The notes under the pieces: generated by a model
Databases searched by the model: none
Told to the model about the DNA's origin: nothing
Seen by the model: only the letters and a program-made list of their open reading frames with translations
Position numbers and translations under genes: made by a program
Part shown: positions 51,372-62,070 of the stretch, one piece after another
Numbering within the stretch: the first letter of the stretch is position 1
Layout: the number at the start of each line of letters is the position of its first letter
Assembly (NCBI GenBank): GCA_036768485.1
Contig: JAVLUZ010000157.1
Location: 9,174,457-9,238,456 of the forward strand
Reading direction: 5' to 3'
DNA from: Mermis nigrescens
Taxonomy: Eukaryota > Nematoda > Enoplea > Mermithida > Mermithidae
DNA: 64,000 nt

Positions 51372-51589
51372 ACTGCGTGGCTCTGAAGAGCTATAAACCT
51401 CAGATTAAAACGACCAAATCGCTCAGTTCCTTATGCCCTTTTGACAAAGTTGCGGCTCGTGTTAATCGCTCGAAATTATTTCCGCTCAGTTTCTTTTTTC
51501 CTTACTTTTTTTCTGATTCATTTCAGCCAGTCCGGCTGATCGGCGAATACCTCGAATCCGTCATAACCGACTTTCGCAATCATTTGTAA
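51372..51589 (+). CDS. G4: possible fifth family member, 3' exons
   Basis: Exon 51372-51458 (87 bp, acceptor TTTTAGCTGCCAG) opens AC-TGC in phase 1 like the Cys exon of the other genes. It reads CVALKSYKPQIKTTKSLSSL, then CPFDKVAA. A donor C|GTGTTA (phase 1, after 51458) or CGT|GTTAAT (phase 0, after 51460) precedes a ~66-bp intron with a strong pyrimidine tract (CTGATTCATTTCAG). The final exon from 51527 reads PVRLIGEYLESVITDFRNHL then TAA in phase 0. In phase 1 it reads a less protein-like Arg-rich peptide and ends at a later TAA. Upstream exons were not found. It could instead be a different gene. Confidence 0.4.
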
Positions 51590-51608
51590 GTGAGTAATTA
51601 ATTTCAAC

Positions 51609-51614
51609 AATAAA
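51609..51614 (+). terminator. Candidate poly(A) signal of G4
   Basis: AATAAA begins 20 bp after the G4 stop codon. This is very close, but feasible for a short 3' UTR. Confidence 0.4.
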
Positions 51615-51619
51615 TAATT

Positions 51620-52570
51620 AAATCATAAAACATTATTGTTTTATTGCCTACAGCTACCAAAAATGAGTCGGTCGTGACACCTGGAAAGTCCACATCTTAA
51701 AACGTTGTGCTAGTGGCCATGTTTCTCACTTGCACCACCAAGCTTCAATTAAAAATCGTGCTTTTTGCTCAAATTTAGGTCGTTTTAAAGACGAAAATTG
51801 ATAACTTGAAAATAAAATATTAGCATATTTCATAAGTCTAGGTCATATCTCGGCTTCATTGTAATCAACAATTATTAAAGAAAAATTAAGACATCGGGCA
51901 AGAAGCGGCGAAAATTCTCACTTGACTATACTCTAAAGTATTCTAAAACTTCCTTTAGTGGTCATTTTAGTTGACTTCAAGAATTCTTAATTTTTCTTTT
52001 TGGGAGCCTTCTTGAAAATTAAATTTTTTTCTTTCTACTAGGAAAGCTCGAGCCTTCTCTGTCCCCTGAATGCACAGACTGCAGCATTAGCTGATCTAGG
52101 AAAAAATCTATTACGGTCCTGGCCCCCAGTGGGGTCCATTAATAGATGTCACACGCTTTTTGCAACCTCTAATATTTATTAACGTAGCAACGGATCTCTG
52201 TCACTAAATTATACAAAAATTTATGAAAGAAATGTTCAGTTCAGAAGACAGAATTTACGCATAGAAGTTCTGGGGAGTCTGGATGGTGTAAAACTCGCAA
52301 AAATCCCAAAAAACATGCCAAAAATTGATTTGGGAGCTATCGATATTTGGGATCTAATGGAATCTGGGGCTGTGACCCCTCCCCCAAACCCTTCCTCTCT
52401 TACTTATTGCGATTATAACTATGCCTATATCCAGGATTTTATTATGAAGGCCATATGCAAAATTGTTCAAAAACAACTATGGACCAAGATGAATTCAGAA
52501 AGAAATTTTTAGAATTTCCTAGAGCTGCCACTTTCAAAATTTTGTAACATGGATACCTTTGCCAAGGCGA
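51620..52570. other. Unassigned stretch
   Basis: No supported gene. A 65-residue frame at 52315 spans C-rich D-like repeat sequence (GGGGCTGTGACCCCTCCCCC). Confidence 0.4.
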
Positions 52571-54793
52571 GAGAGATTACAAGAGACACCTTCTCTTCTA
52601 CGGCTGAAGGGAGATTAGCGCGCTCAAGCGCCTGTGGAATCCATGGCCGGATAATTTTGCAAAAAAATAATCTTAATGTTAAAATCTCAATAAATTCAGC
52701 CAATCTTTGTTCTGAAATCAGAGTAAAAGTAGCCAAAGTTCATCATCAAAATTCATAATTTTTTCCATTCTAGTATACCAGTACTTGATGTGCAACTCTA
52801 AATTACATTACTGATTTAATAATATCAGATGTGAAGCGTCAAAATTATGATTTGTTCAGCTTAAATTTCACTAAAATTACTCAGAAAGCCGGCGGAAATT
52901 TATTTTATCACAGAACCAGCATGTAAGGTTGCCAAATGCTCGTAAATGTGGCATTAGATGCTATTAAACTCTTGATTTAATTTAACATGCACGCACTAGA
53001 AATAATTTCTTTTCCAATAACACTAAGCCAAATTGTTCAGAAAGATCCCATTTTCTGCGCATAATCATTAAAAAATATAAGATGCAAAATATGCCGACGT
53101 TTGTAAATAGAGGCTAAATATGGAGTGTTTCAAAACCGCTGGCTTGAGGCTAAATAAATGTGTGTAATTACTAATTGAGCAATTTGTTGTGAAATTTGAA
53201 AAATTTGGTGATACAAAAAATGAAGGGTGGAGAAAAAAATTGTTTCCATATTTCATTCTGTACGGATATTTTAAGTGATTTAATCTTCTAAATTCGATGT
53301 TGGAACTCTAGTACAAAATGCTCAAGTGCCGAAACTTTTTGCACGTTTTCGCTATTTTAAACTTAATTCGGGGCTCTTACGTATCAACGTAACTGCTGCT
53401 CAAAAAATTTTCTATAACTAGATTTATGAGTGTCGTTTTCAGTTTAAAATGAATGATTTTGAAGATTTTTAAACTTTCTTAAACGGACTAGAAGAAATCC
53501 AATCGTGAGACTTACATATCTCATTAGAAAAAGCATTAAATTTTTTAGCTATTTTTTGAAAAATTCTGAAACACGTTGAAGCCTTTAAGAATGATAGATG
53601 AAAACATAAAAGAGTACATCATTTTTCCAATATGGCGGCCTCCATTGCGGCCATATTGAAAAACTTTTGTCTTTCCAAAATGTGCTTAAACATTTACTAA
53701 TATTAAACATAGTGCGAGTAAAATGCTTACCTTACGGGGGCAGCCATATTGCAAAAAAACGAAATTGTGATTGCAGGATGAACTATTTAGAAATATAAAA
53801 AAACAAATGGGGTGAAAAGTAGAGCACGAGAATATCACTGTATGTAGAGACCATGCAAAAATTGTTTTTTTTAGAGCATAGCATACTGTAGACTTAGGCT
53901 ACAACCTTTCTTGGCAAGATAGTTTCAATTTGAAATTATCTACCCAGAACATTGCATTTTATTCAAACCTATTAAGTGGTTCTTGTGTTAATTAAAAAAC
54001 AGCCATTTCTTTCAACAGTGTTTTTCGATGGTGAGGATGTTTACTGCTCTCGCCTGCACTTACACTGTAGGTGCATAATATCATCTCATTTGTATTAGGT
54101 ACTTTTCCTGAAAGCCCATAAATGAAGATAATTCATTGTTCTTAATTCGATGAATTATTCGATGAATTAATCAAAAATCACCTCGCTTCCTGGATCCGCG
54201 TGTGAGCTGCGGTTTCCATAAGATCCGATCACTGTTTCCTTTGTATGATATTGGCTACTTGTTCTGCCAAATAAAGTTCAAAATTTTATGGAATCTCGGG
54301 TGAAAAGATTAAATATGCTAAATCATCTCATCTTTTGGGGCAGAAAACTTTGCGACATAAAAATCGTGAAATCAGAAGAATAGCCGGCTGTGTGGATGAA
54401 TGGCCGAATTTCCTATTTTCATGGAAGATTAATTTACAAAAGTTATATCAAAAATTTGTCGCAAAATGCAAAAAATTACCCCTCTTAGGATGCTAGGCAG
54501 CTAATTGAATCTAAAGCATTGCCAGACAAAGAATTTATTTTTACGGCCACTTACAAACTTCGATGAATTACCTGAACTATTCAGATTCTGAGTCATTACC
54601 CAATCTATTTGGCTGCATAAAAAATCGGCCAAACTCGCCTCACGTTCCACAGGATTCCTATCTAATGCACATATATGTATTCATAAGAACAAACCATCAC
54701 AGAACGATACATTCCACATTGCGCCTCACAATGACTTCATTAAAAGATTGTCATATTGAAACCAGAATTTTTTTCATAATTTTTCTAGGGTAG
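52571..54793. repeat. Segmental duplication, copy 1
   Basis: From ACAAGAGACACCTTCTC onward this segment matches 62071-64000 in the same orientation with scattered substitutions and small indels. Copy 1 has about 540 bp (53869-54408) absent from copy 2. It also has an uninterrupted GAGTCATTACCCAATC site at 54586 where copy 2 carries a C MITE. It contains the palindrome CAATATGGCGGCC / GGCCATATTG at 53629-53660. Minus-strand frames in the two copies differ by frameshifts, so no conserved protein is supported. Confidence 0.9.
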
Positions 54794-54819
54794 GCTTGTG
54801 CCTCAAGTGGCTCCACGTA

Positions 54820-55067
54820 GCTACGCTCATGGCTTCCTGATTACCGGCCAAGCGTGTTACCAACTACACTAACTAGTTGTAATTGAGAAACAAACTTTAC
54901 GCCTTTGATACAAGGAAGTCGGGGAGAATGGTCCACCAGCACTAACCTCAACACGGTGTTTTGAATAATAGCGAAAACATTTGGCTATCCAGGACTCGAA
55001 CCTAGGCTTCCTGCTTACCGGCCAATCAGGGTTCGAACCTGGGCTTCCTGGTTACCGACCAAGTCTA
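54820..55067 (-). mobile_element. Cluster of tRNA-derived SINE heads
   Basis: On the minus strand, GTTAGTGTAGTTGGTAACAC (A-box region) and three copies of the GGCCGGTAAGCAGGAAGCC segment, two of them followed by GGTTCGA B boxes, are packed in 250 bp. They look like a SINE head duplicated in tandem. Confidence 0.65.
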
Positions 55068-55233
55068 TGAAAAATGGCAAAATCGATAATTCACTGTCAT
55101 CAGCTGCTCTAGCAGCTAACGCTAATGGATCAAATTCATCGAAAAAGGCGATTATTTCTTTACTTGTCGTATCACTAAATGGATTTAATCGCCCGCGCGC
55201 AACAAATTTTTGGGTAGGGTACATGGCCACCAT
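55015..55233 (-). pseudogene. Possible retrotransposon gag fragment
   Basis: The minus-strand frame reads QKFVARGRLNPFSDTTSKEI, then FFDEFDPLALAARAADDSEL and SILPFFIDLVG. The FxxEFDxLAxAAxxxDxxxLxxLPFFL pattern is like the early gag domain of Ty3/gypsy elements. It ends in SINE sequence and begins at the FB-2 arm, so both ends are breakpoints. Confidence 0.4.
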
Positions 55234-55427
55234 ATTCAGATGGCCAGCATATTCAGATGACCAGTGTATTCAGATGGCCAGCGTATTCAGATGGCCAGCA
55301 TATTCAGATGGCCAGCACAAGGCCAATAAAGGTTAAGAAAAAGGTTAAAGATTGGCTTTCCATCCAATACAGTATGACCAACACACCGAGGTGTGATTCT
55401 CGCCGAGATACCGCAACTGGTCGCAAC

Positions 55428-55660
55428 CATACGTGGGCTGCAAGAAAATTATGGGGGGTGCAAGATTTTTGGAAGGTAAAAAAATGGCCTTAAAAATAGT
55501 GGTGTGGCGAAAAATACCATTTTTCGACGTTTCTCATCGAGCACTATCCATTGGCATCAAAAAATTGCGAAAAAACGAAGAAAAAAAAATTTTTAAAAAT
55601 TGAATTCTGGGGGGGGTACTTTGATTTCTGGGGGGTGCATACCCCCCACGCCCAGGTGTG
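55428..55660 (-). mobile_element. hAT-type MITE, family B, perfect target duplication
   Basis: It starts CATACGTGGGCTGC and ends CGCCCAGGTGTG. It is flanked on both sides by GTCGCAAC, a perfect 8-bp duplication. This is the reference copy for defining the family ends: CAYACSTGGGC inverted repeats. Confidence 0.93.
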
Positions 55661-55797
55661 GTCGCAACTCCTAAAGGCTGTAACCTTCGCCATACGAATG
55701 TAGCTTTCGATTTATTAACCCCGTAGGTATGAAAGGATGGGTGCTCTATTGGATTTAAGAGCGCTAAGGTCCCTAAATAAGAATGCCAGGCATCATT

Positions 55798-56252
55798 TTA
55801 GTTAACTTTCATTAATTTAAACAAATTACCCTTAAATCTTAGGACTGTCATACAAAAATGCGTAAGAAACATAGAAGCGATAAATTCTATTCTAAATTCA
55901 TTGCAACGCGGCTCTTTTTCCCAATCAAATAACGAGCAATAACGGAGAGAGCTATGCAATTCTGCCACTAGAATTGAAATAGATCGGGAGCCACAGTAGC
56001 AGAATCGAAGTCGGGTAAATTCCAAATGTGACCTGTTTGATTAAGTAAATGCTGCCTTCCTGCTTCGATGCGCTCATCCAATTCAACATAGGATGGATCG
56101 CGCTGTTTCGGCTCAAAAATGTGCCGGCGCGAATTTCGAACGCATATTTGATCGCGATTGTGCAATGGCTGGAGCAAATGCAAAAAATTTCGCACCGCTA
56201 AATTCATATCGCGCAAGTCAACCATGTTTAAGCGATTGTAGTACCTTTCCAC
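55798..56252 (-). pseudogene. Unrecognised coding remnant in FB-2
   Basis: The minus-strand frame reads MVDLRDMNLAVRNFLHLLQP, then RRHIFEPKQRDPSYVELDER and LLNQTGHIWNLPDFDS. The composition is strongly protein-like (Leu/Asp/Arg rich, amphipathic). A shifted frame continues to about 55798. An upstream ATG (ATGGCCCAAGGACG) is in another frame. It may be a gag or the FB-2 element's own protein. No domain recognised. Confidence 0.4.
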
Positions 56253-56304
56253 ATGATTTTTCGTCCTTGGGCCATTGTTATCTCATTGGCACCACAAGTT
56301 GACC

Positions 56305-56493
56305 ACCCCAAAAATCAAAATATCCCCCAGAATTCAATTTTTTAAATTTTTTCGTTTTTTCGCAATTTTTAGATGCCAATGGATAGTGCTCGATGAGTAA
56401 CGTTCAAAACTGGTGTTTTTTCGCCATTCCATTATTTTTTGACCTTTGAAAAAACTTGCACCCCCCGTGGAATTTTGGTGTTGCCCACGTACG
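56305..56493 (+). mobile_element. hAT-type MITE, family B, left-truncated
   Basis: GATAGTGCTCGATGAGTAACG and GGTGTTGCCCACGTACG mark the core and right end. The left end is lost before CACCCCAAAAATC. It is inverted relative to the 55428 copy. Confidence 0.7.
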
Positions 56494-56726
56494 GCACCGA
56501 CCCGCCAAGCCTTAAGCTGGCCATCTGACTATGCTGGTCATGTGAATATGCTGGCCTTCTGATTATGCTGACCATCTGAATACGCTGGCCATCTGAATAC
56601 GCTGGCAATCTAATTACGCTGGCCATGTTAACACAATGGGCGTCGGAAATGGATCATTTCGGCTGGCCATCTGAATACGCTGGCCATCTGAATGTGCTGG
56701 TCAAGTGAACCCGGCTGGCCATGTGA

Positions 56727-57312
56727 CTCCTAACCAAATTTTTAGCGTTTTAAGCACTCAGCTGTATCGGAACAACGTTCAAAGGAGTTTGTTTCTCCAT
56801 CATTCTCTTGATTCGGCATTTCGGTTTCTACTCGTAATTTTTCTACGTTTCCTGTTTTGCCTCTCGATAGCTTAATCATTAAATAATAATCGTTAAGAAA
56901 TTTGTTCTCGTTTTACTGCCATGGTGACCTCAACCCTTGTAATAAAATTATTAATGTCGTTTAGGTAAATTTTTGCTACGGAGTTCTTTCGCTAATTCAA
57001 TTAAATTCAAATATATTAGAAAATTCAGAAATTTTAGATAACGAAATTGAATACAAAAGTTCATCCTATCATTTTTAATCGCTCAAATCGTCACCGCTGC
57101 CTATTATCTTTTCCCAGAGACCAAACGACCTTTTATTTCTACATACAGGCTGGCATTACAATTAATGCCGCCTAATTTTGCACGTTTTTCGCTTCTCTAC
57201 TAAATTTATCATTTGGTGTCACTTCCGTACGTATTGTACATGACATGCCAATAAATGTTACCACTAATTGCGACTTTCTGATCGATGCCAACATGAATAT
57301 TTCTAAATTCTA
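56727..57312. other. Unassigned stretch
   Basis: No gene or clear repeat was recognised before the microsatellite. Confidence 0.4.
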
Positions 57313-58325
<1,013 letters not shown>

Positions 58326-58418
58326 AATAAATCATTTCTATCATCATCGTCGTCGTCCTCATCATCATCGTCATCAACAACATCATCGTCTTCATTATCA
58401 ACATCATCAACATATTAA
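58326..58418. repeat. TCA/TCG trinucleotide tract
   Basis: Runs of ATCATCGTCGTC and ATCAACATCATC directly follow the TAA tract, indicating a compound microsatellite. Confidence 0.85.
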
Positions 58419-59350
58419 TTATTCCTTCAGTAGAGTGCGATTATTAGTTTTATCGTCACAATTTGAATAGAATTTTACCTTCAAAAGAATGTCATTGATA
58501 ATCTCTGCTTTACTTTCTTATTACGAGCTTTCATTTAATATATCTCAATGTGTTTTAAAACGCAATAAGCATAATTGGCTTTATTCTTTTTCCGGAGGAA
58601 TATGCGAATCCACTTATTATTAAGATATAAATTATTCTGCAATGATCGAACGCGAAGAGTCTACGGATTCAATATACTCTCTAGTCCATTTTTACTCATT
58701 AATCGGATTCTATGATAAAGTTATTATTAATCCGTTATCATGAATGTAGTATGTCTATGTTTGTCCTAAAATCTTTCAAGTCTTTTGAATACAGATCTAA
58801 GATATCATAATAACTTTAATATTTTGAATATTTTATTTATATTTTTTTATATTTTGAATGGTTTTATGAGGAAACTGTGTGTAATTCATTTTTTGTTTTA
58901 TGAGGAAACTGTGTGTAATTCATTCGTAAGTTAAAAGGAATTTCTATTGTGTAAGGAGTTCATCGTCTTCTTCTGTTTTAAAAATTATTACGACATTTGA
59001 ATATTTCACTTTATTATATACTTTTCATTTAGCCGCTGTTATAGGATGAAGGAGCCGTTTAGCTGATAATAAAGCAGTTCTAGGCACACGATTATTTTAC
59101 TCCGACAAGACCGAGGATAAAAACATTGTTTGTTCAGTACATTATAATATCTACCTAATTTGCATACTTTTCCATCTAAAGTTTTACTTATGTTCACAAC
59201 GCGACGCATAATTTGCGATAGCTTGTTCGTTTTGAGTAAACTTGGAAAAATTTTATCCTATCATTTATAGCCGCACAATTTAACTTTAGTTAGCAGTGGG
59301 ATTTTTTCTTTACACGTGTAGAAGTCATAACTCATAACTATGCTTCCTAC
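58419..59350. other. Unassigned, with a short tandem duplication
   Basis: A ~35-bp unit containing TTTTATGAGGAAACTGTGTG is tandemly duplicated at 58861-58929. Otherwise no gene or repeat was recognised. Confidence 0.5.
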
Positions 59351-59590
59351 TAGTGATCGACCGGAGATCCGGCTCCGGCTCCGGCCTCCGGAAAATCCGG
59401 CCATTTTTTCCACTCCGGTGCTCCGTCCGGAGGACATCCGAAAATCGGCCGGATGCCGGAGAAATTTTTCGTTTTTTGCATGATGACCGAAAGTACTAAT
59501 TGCTGACATTATGCGTATTAAATTTAGTCAGAGCACAATATAATAGCAGAAAAAGGAAATAACACCAAATAAAGTGTCAATCACCACCAC

Positions 59591-59769
59591 CAGTGGCGGA
59601 TCTTGGATTTTCCTAAGGGGGCGGAACCCTGACTTGGGCGGAAAAATTAGCCGTTTTGACCGGAAAATCGCTAAAATTCGCTCAAAAATGCTTAATTTTT
59701 CGCACTATTTTGGGCCAATGGGGGGACGGCCGCCCTCCCCCACCGCCCCCCCCCCTAAATCCGCCCCTG
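59591..59769. mobile_element. hAT-type MITE, CAGTGGCGGAT ends, 179 bp
   Basis: CAGTGGCGGATCTTGG and the complement of CCTAAATCCGCCCCTG are inverted termini. ACCACCAC flanks both sides as a perfect 8-bp duplication. Short open frames across it are not genes. Confidence 0.93.
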
Positions 59770-60141
59770 ACCACCACAGTCGTAAAATATTTATTTTTAG
59801 GAAAAAACGAAAATGAAAATGAAACAAAAATTGTGAAAATCGCTGCAGTAAATTCCTGTTAACACTGGAAGTCATAGGGTAGCATAAGATGCAGTCTGGC
59901 CTGCACTGCACATGCTATACTGATTTTCCAGATAATGTTGCTGTCCAATCTGTACGTCATATTCGCGGTTCATTGAGCATAATATAGTATGTAACGTACC
60001 TATGTATATACGGTCACACACAATCATGCTTTAACATCAAATATTGCCTATTGACGCTTTAATTAAGGCAGGCTAAGGAGACGACAGCTTTTTCTTAATA
60101 AAAGCATTGAATAAAATTTTGTTGAATGTAGTCTATTTAAC

Positions 60142-61849
60142 CAGTTGCGGATCTAGAATTTTCCTAAGGGGGGCGGTATACCTACTTTTCCAAAAACAGC
60201 CAAAAATAGGTCCACAAATTTGCCTTCAAAGCGCGACATAGCGTTTTTCAATGTTTTACATTGTATACTTTCACATAAAATCACTTTTGACGCAATATTT
60301 TTCTTAAAATTTTTAAAATCTTAGACAATTTTGTGTGAAAAAAATCATTAAATTTCTTTGACTTCAACAAAAACCTGACGCGAAGCGCCGGAAAATTGTG
60401 AAATTAAAGTGGATAGATGTCAAAAAACATGATTTATGCTTGATGCGAATTTCAGACCTTTTTAGCAATTTTTGTCTTCCCAAAAATCTTTGTACATGTA
60501 CAAAGACGGCCCCAAAAAGTCTTTGTACATCGGGAAAAATCTTTGCCGAACATAAAAAACCGTGCTTCTAGGTCGCCAAAAAAGTAAATATATGTCATTA
60601 ATAGATATCATCCGGCGCGTCGCGCCGGAAAAACTTTAGAAATTATGGTCACTGACGGAAAAAAATCATTGCAAATTGCATATCCATTCTTTAGGATTTT
60701 CCTAAGGGGGACGGTATCCCAACTTTTCCAAAAACAGTCAAAAATAGGTACAAAAATTTGCCCTTAACGCGCGAAATAGCGTTTTTTCGGTGTTCTTCAT
60801 TGTGTACTTTTGCATAAAATCACTTTTAATGCAATATTTTTTCTAAAAAATTATGAAAATTTTTGACAATTTTGTGCGAGAAAATTATTAACTTTCTTTG
60901 ACTTTATAAAATTCTGGCGCGAAGCGCCGGAAAACTTGTGAAATCAAGGCGGATAGACGTCTAGAAGCAGTCAGTGTTTTTTGTACAAGGTCCGTTCGTA
61001 CATGTACAAAGATCGTCCCCAAAAGTCTTTGTACATTTTGCACACACAAATTTTTAGGTACTATTATATGGTACAGTAGCGATTTTAGTGTGGCAAAAAC
61101 GGAGTTCTTCGAATTTTGGTAGTGTGTTTTAGGTAATTTCTGGGTCTCTTAGGGCAATCACCAAGAATCGTAAAACGGCGCGGAGCGCCGAAAAATTTGA
61201 CATTTTTCCTTTTGAAATGCAATTTCTGTCATTCTAAAGATATATAGAACACACAATCACTCATTTCGGTGCGAAGCGCCGAAAATTCTCTTCGAATTAC
61301 AGACCTTTTTTGCAATTTCTGTCTTCCCAAAAATCTTTGTACATGTACAGAGACGGTCCCAAAGAATTTTTGTACATCGGGAAAAATTTTTGCCGAATAC
61401 GAAAAAAATCGTGTCTAGAAGCATGATTTACTCCTAGATGTCTTGCATTTATAGCATTTGATGCGAAACATCGAAATTTTTAATCGAAAATCGAAGAAAT
61501 CTATGCAAAAATAGCTGTTTCTGCTGTAAAAATTGTTTTGAAACCTACATGAACAGATAATGGCTTTCAGGTCGCCAAGAAAGTAAATAAATCTCATTAA
61601 TAGGTACATATCATCCGACGCATAGCGCCAGAAAAATTTTGAGAAGTTATGGTCACTGGTGGCCAAAAATCATTGCAAATTGCATATCCATTCTTTGTCT
61701 CGCCAAATATTTTTGGCCAAGCTGGGGGGCGGCCACCCCCCGCCCTACCCTTTAATCCGCCCTGCATTCTTTATCTCGCCAAATTTTTTAAGCCAATGAG
61801 GGGGCGGCCGAGTCCCTCCTACCCGCTGTCCCCCTCAAATCCGACCCTG
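60142..61849. mobile_element. hAT-like element with internal duplication, 1.7 kb
   Basis: It begins CAGTTGCGGATCTAG and ends AAATCCGACCCTG, flanked by TATTTAAC and TATTTCAT (six of eight). A ~535-bp block from TTTTCCTAAGGGGG (60158) is repeated from 60692. CTTTGTACATGTACA and TTGCAAATTGCATATCC words also recur. Six GGCGC-type hairpins lie inside at 60377, 60612, 60916, 61176, 61267 and 61618. No transposase was seen. Confidence 0.8.
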
Positions 61850-62070
61850 TATTTCATACACCCAACTAGCTGATATGCAGTTAAGATGCATGTGCGCTAT
61901 GGTCTAGGTCTTGGTCACAAAGATGTCTTATCTATCCACATGAGTAAAATTATATTTCTCCGGCTCCGGCCTCCGGCTCCGGCTCCGGCCGGAACAACAT
62001 GGTCCAATCCGGCTCCGGCCGGATCTCCGGCTCCGGCCACTTTGACCGCTCCGGTCGATCACTACTTCCT

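Larger units (their letters stand above)
55222..56726. mobile_element. Foldback element FB-2, 17-bp arm repeats
   Basis: The left arm (55222-55319) is a run of GCGTATTCAGATGGCCA units. The right arm (56515-56726) is the inverted unit TGGCCATCTGAATACGC, about twice as long and partly degraded. The unit is 17 bp, as in FB-1, but of unrelated sequence. The interior of about 1.2 kb holds two B MITEs in opposite orientation and a coding remnant on the minus strand. Confidence 0.75.
59351..62064. mobile_element. hAT-like element, 2.7 kb, with nested insertions
   Basis: The termini TAGTGATCGACCGG and CCGGTCGATCACTA are perfect inverted repeats. They are flanked by a perfect 8-bp duplication, CTTCCTAC. 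Subterminal regions are packed with GGCTCCGG / CCGGAG words on both sides. The interior contains two independent hAT-like elements (59591-59769 and 60142-61849) and no recognisable transposase. Without the insertions the carrier is about 830 bp, so it too is non-autonomous. Confidence 0.93.

Noticed and set aside
53068..53256. Minus-strand ORF shared with the duplicate at 62523-62738
   Set aside because: The two versions differ by a frameshift and stop changes over a short distance, so similarity reflects duplication and not protein conservation.
59656..59911. Proline-rich frames over GGGGGACGGCCGCCCTCCCCC
   Set aside because: They lie across a 179-bp hAT-type MITE with perfect target duplications.
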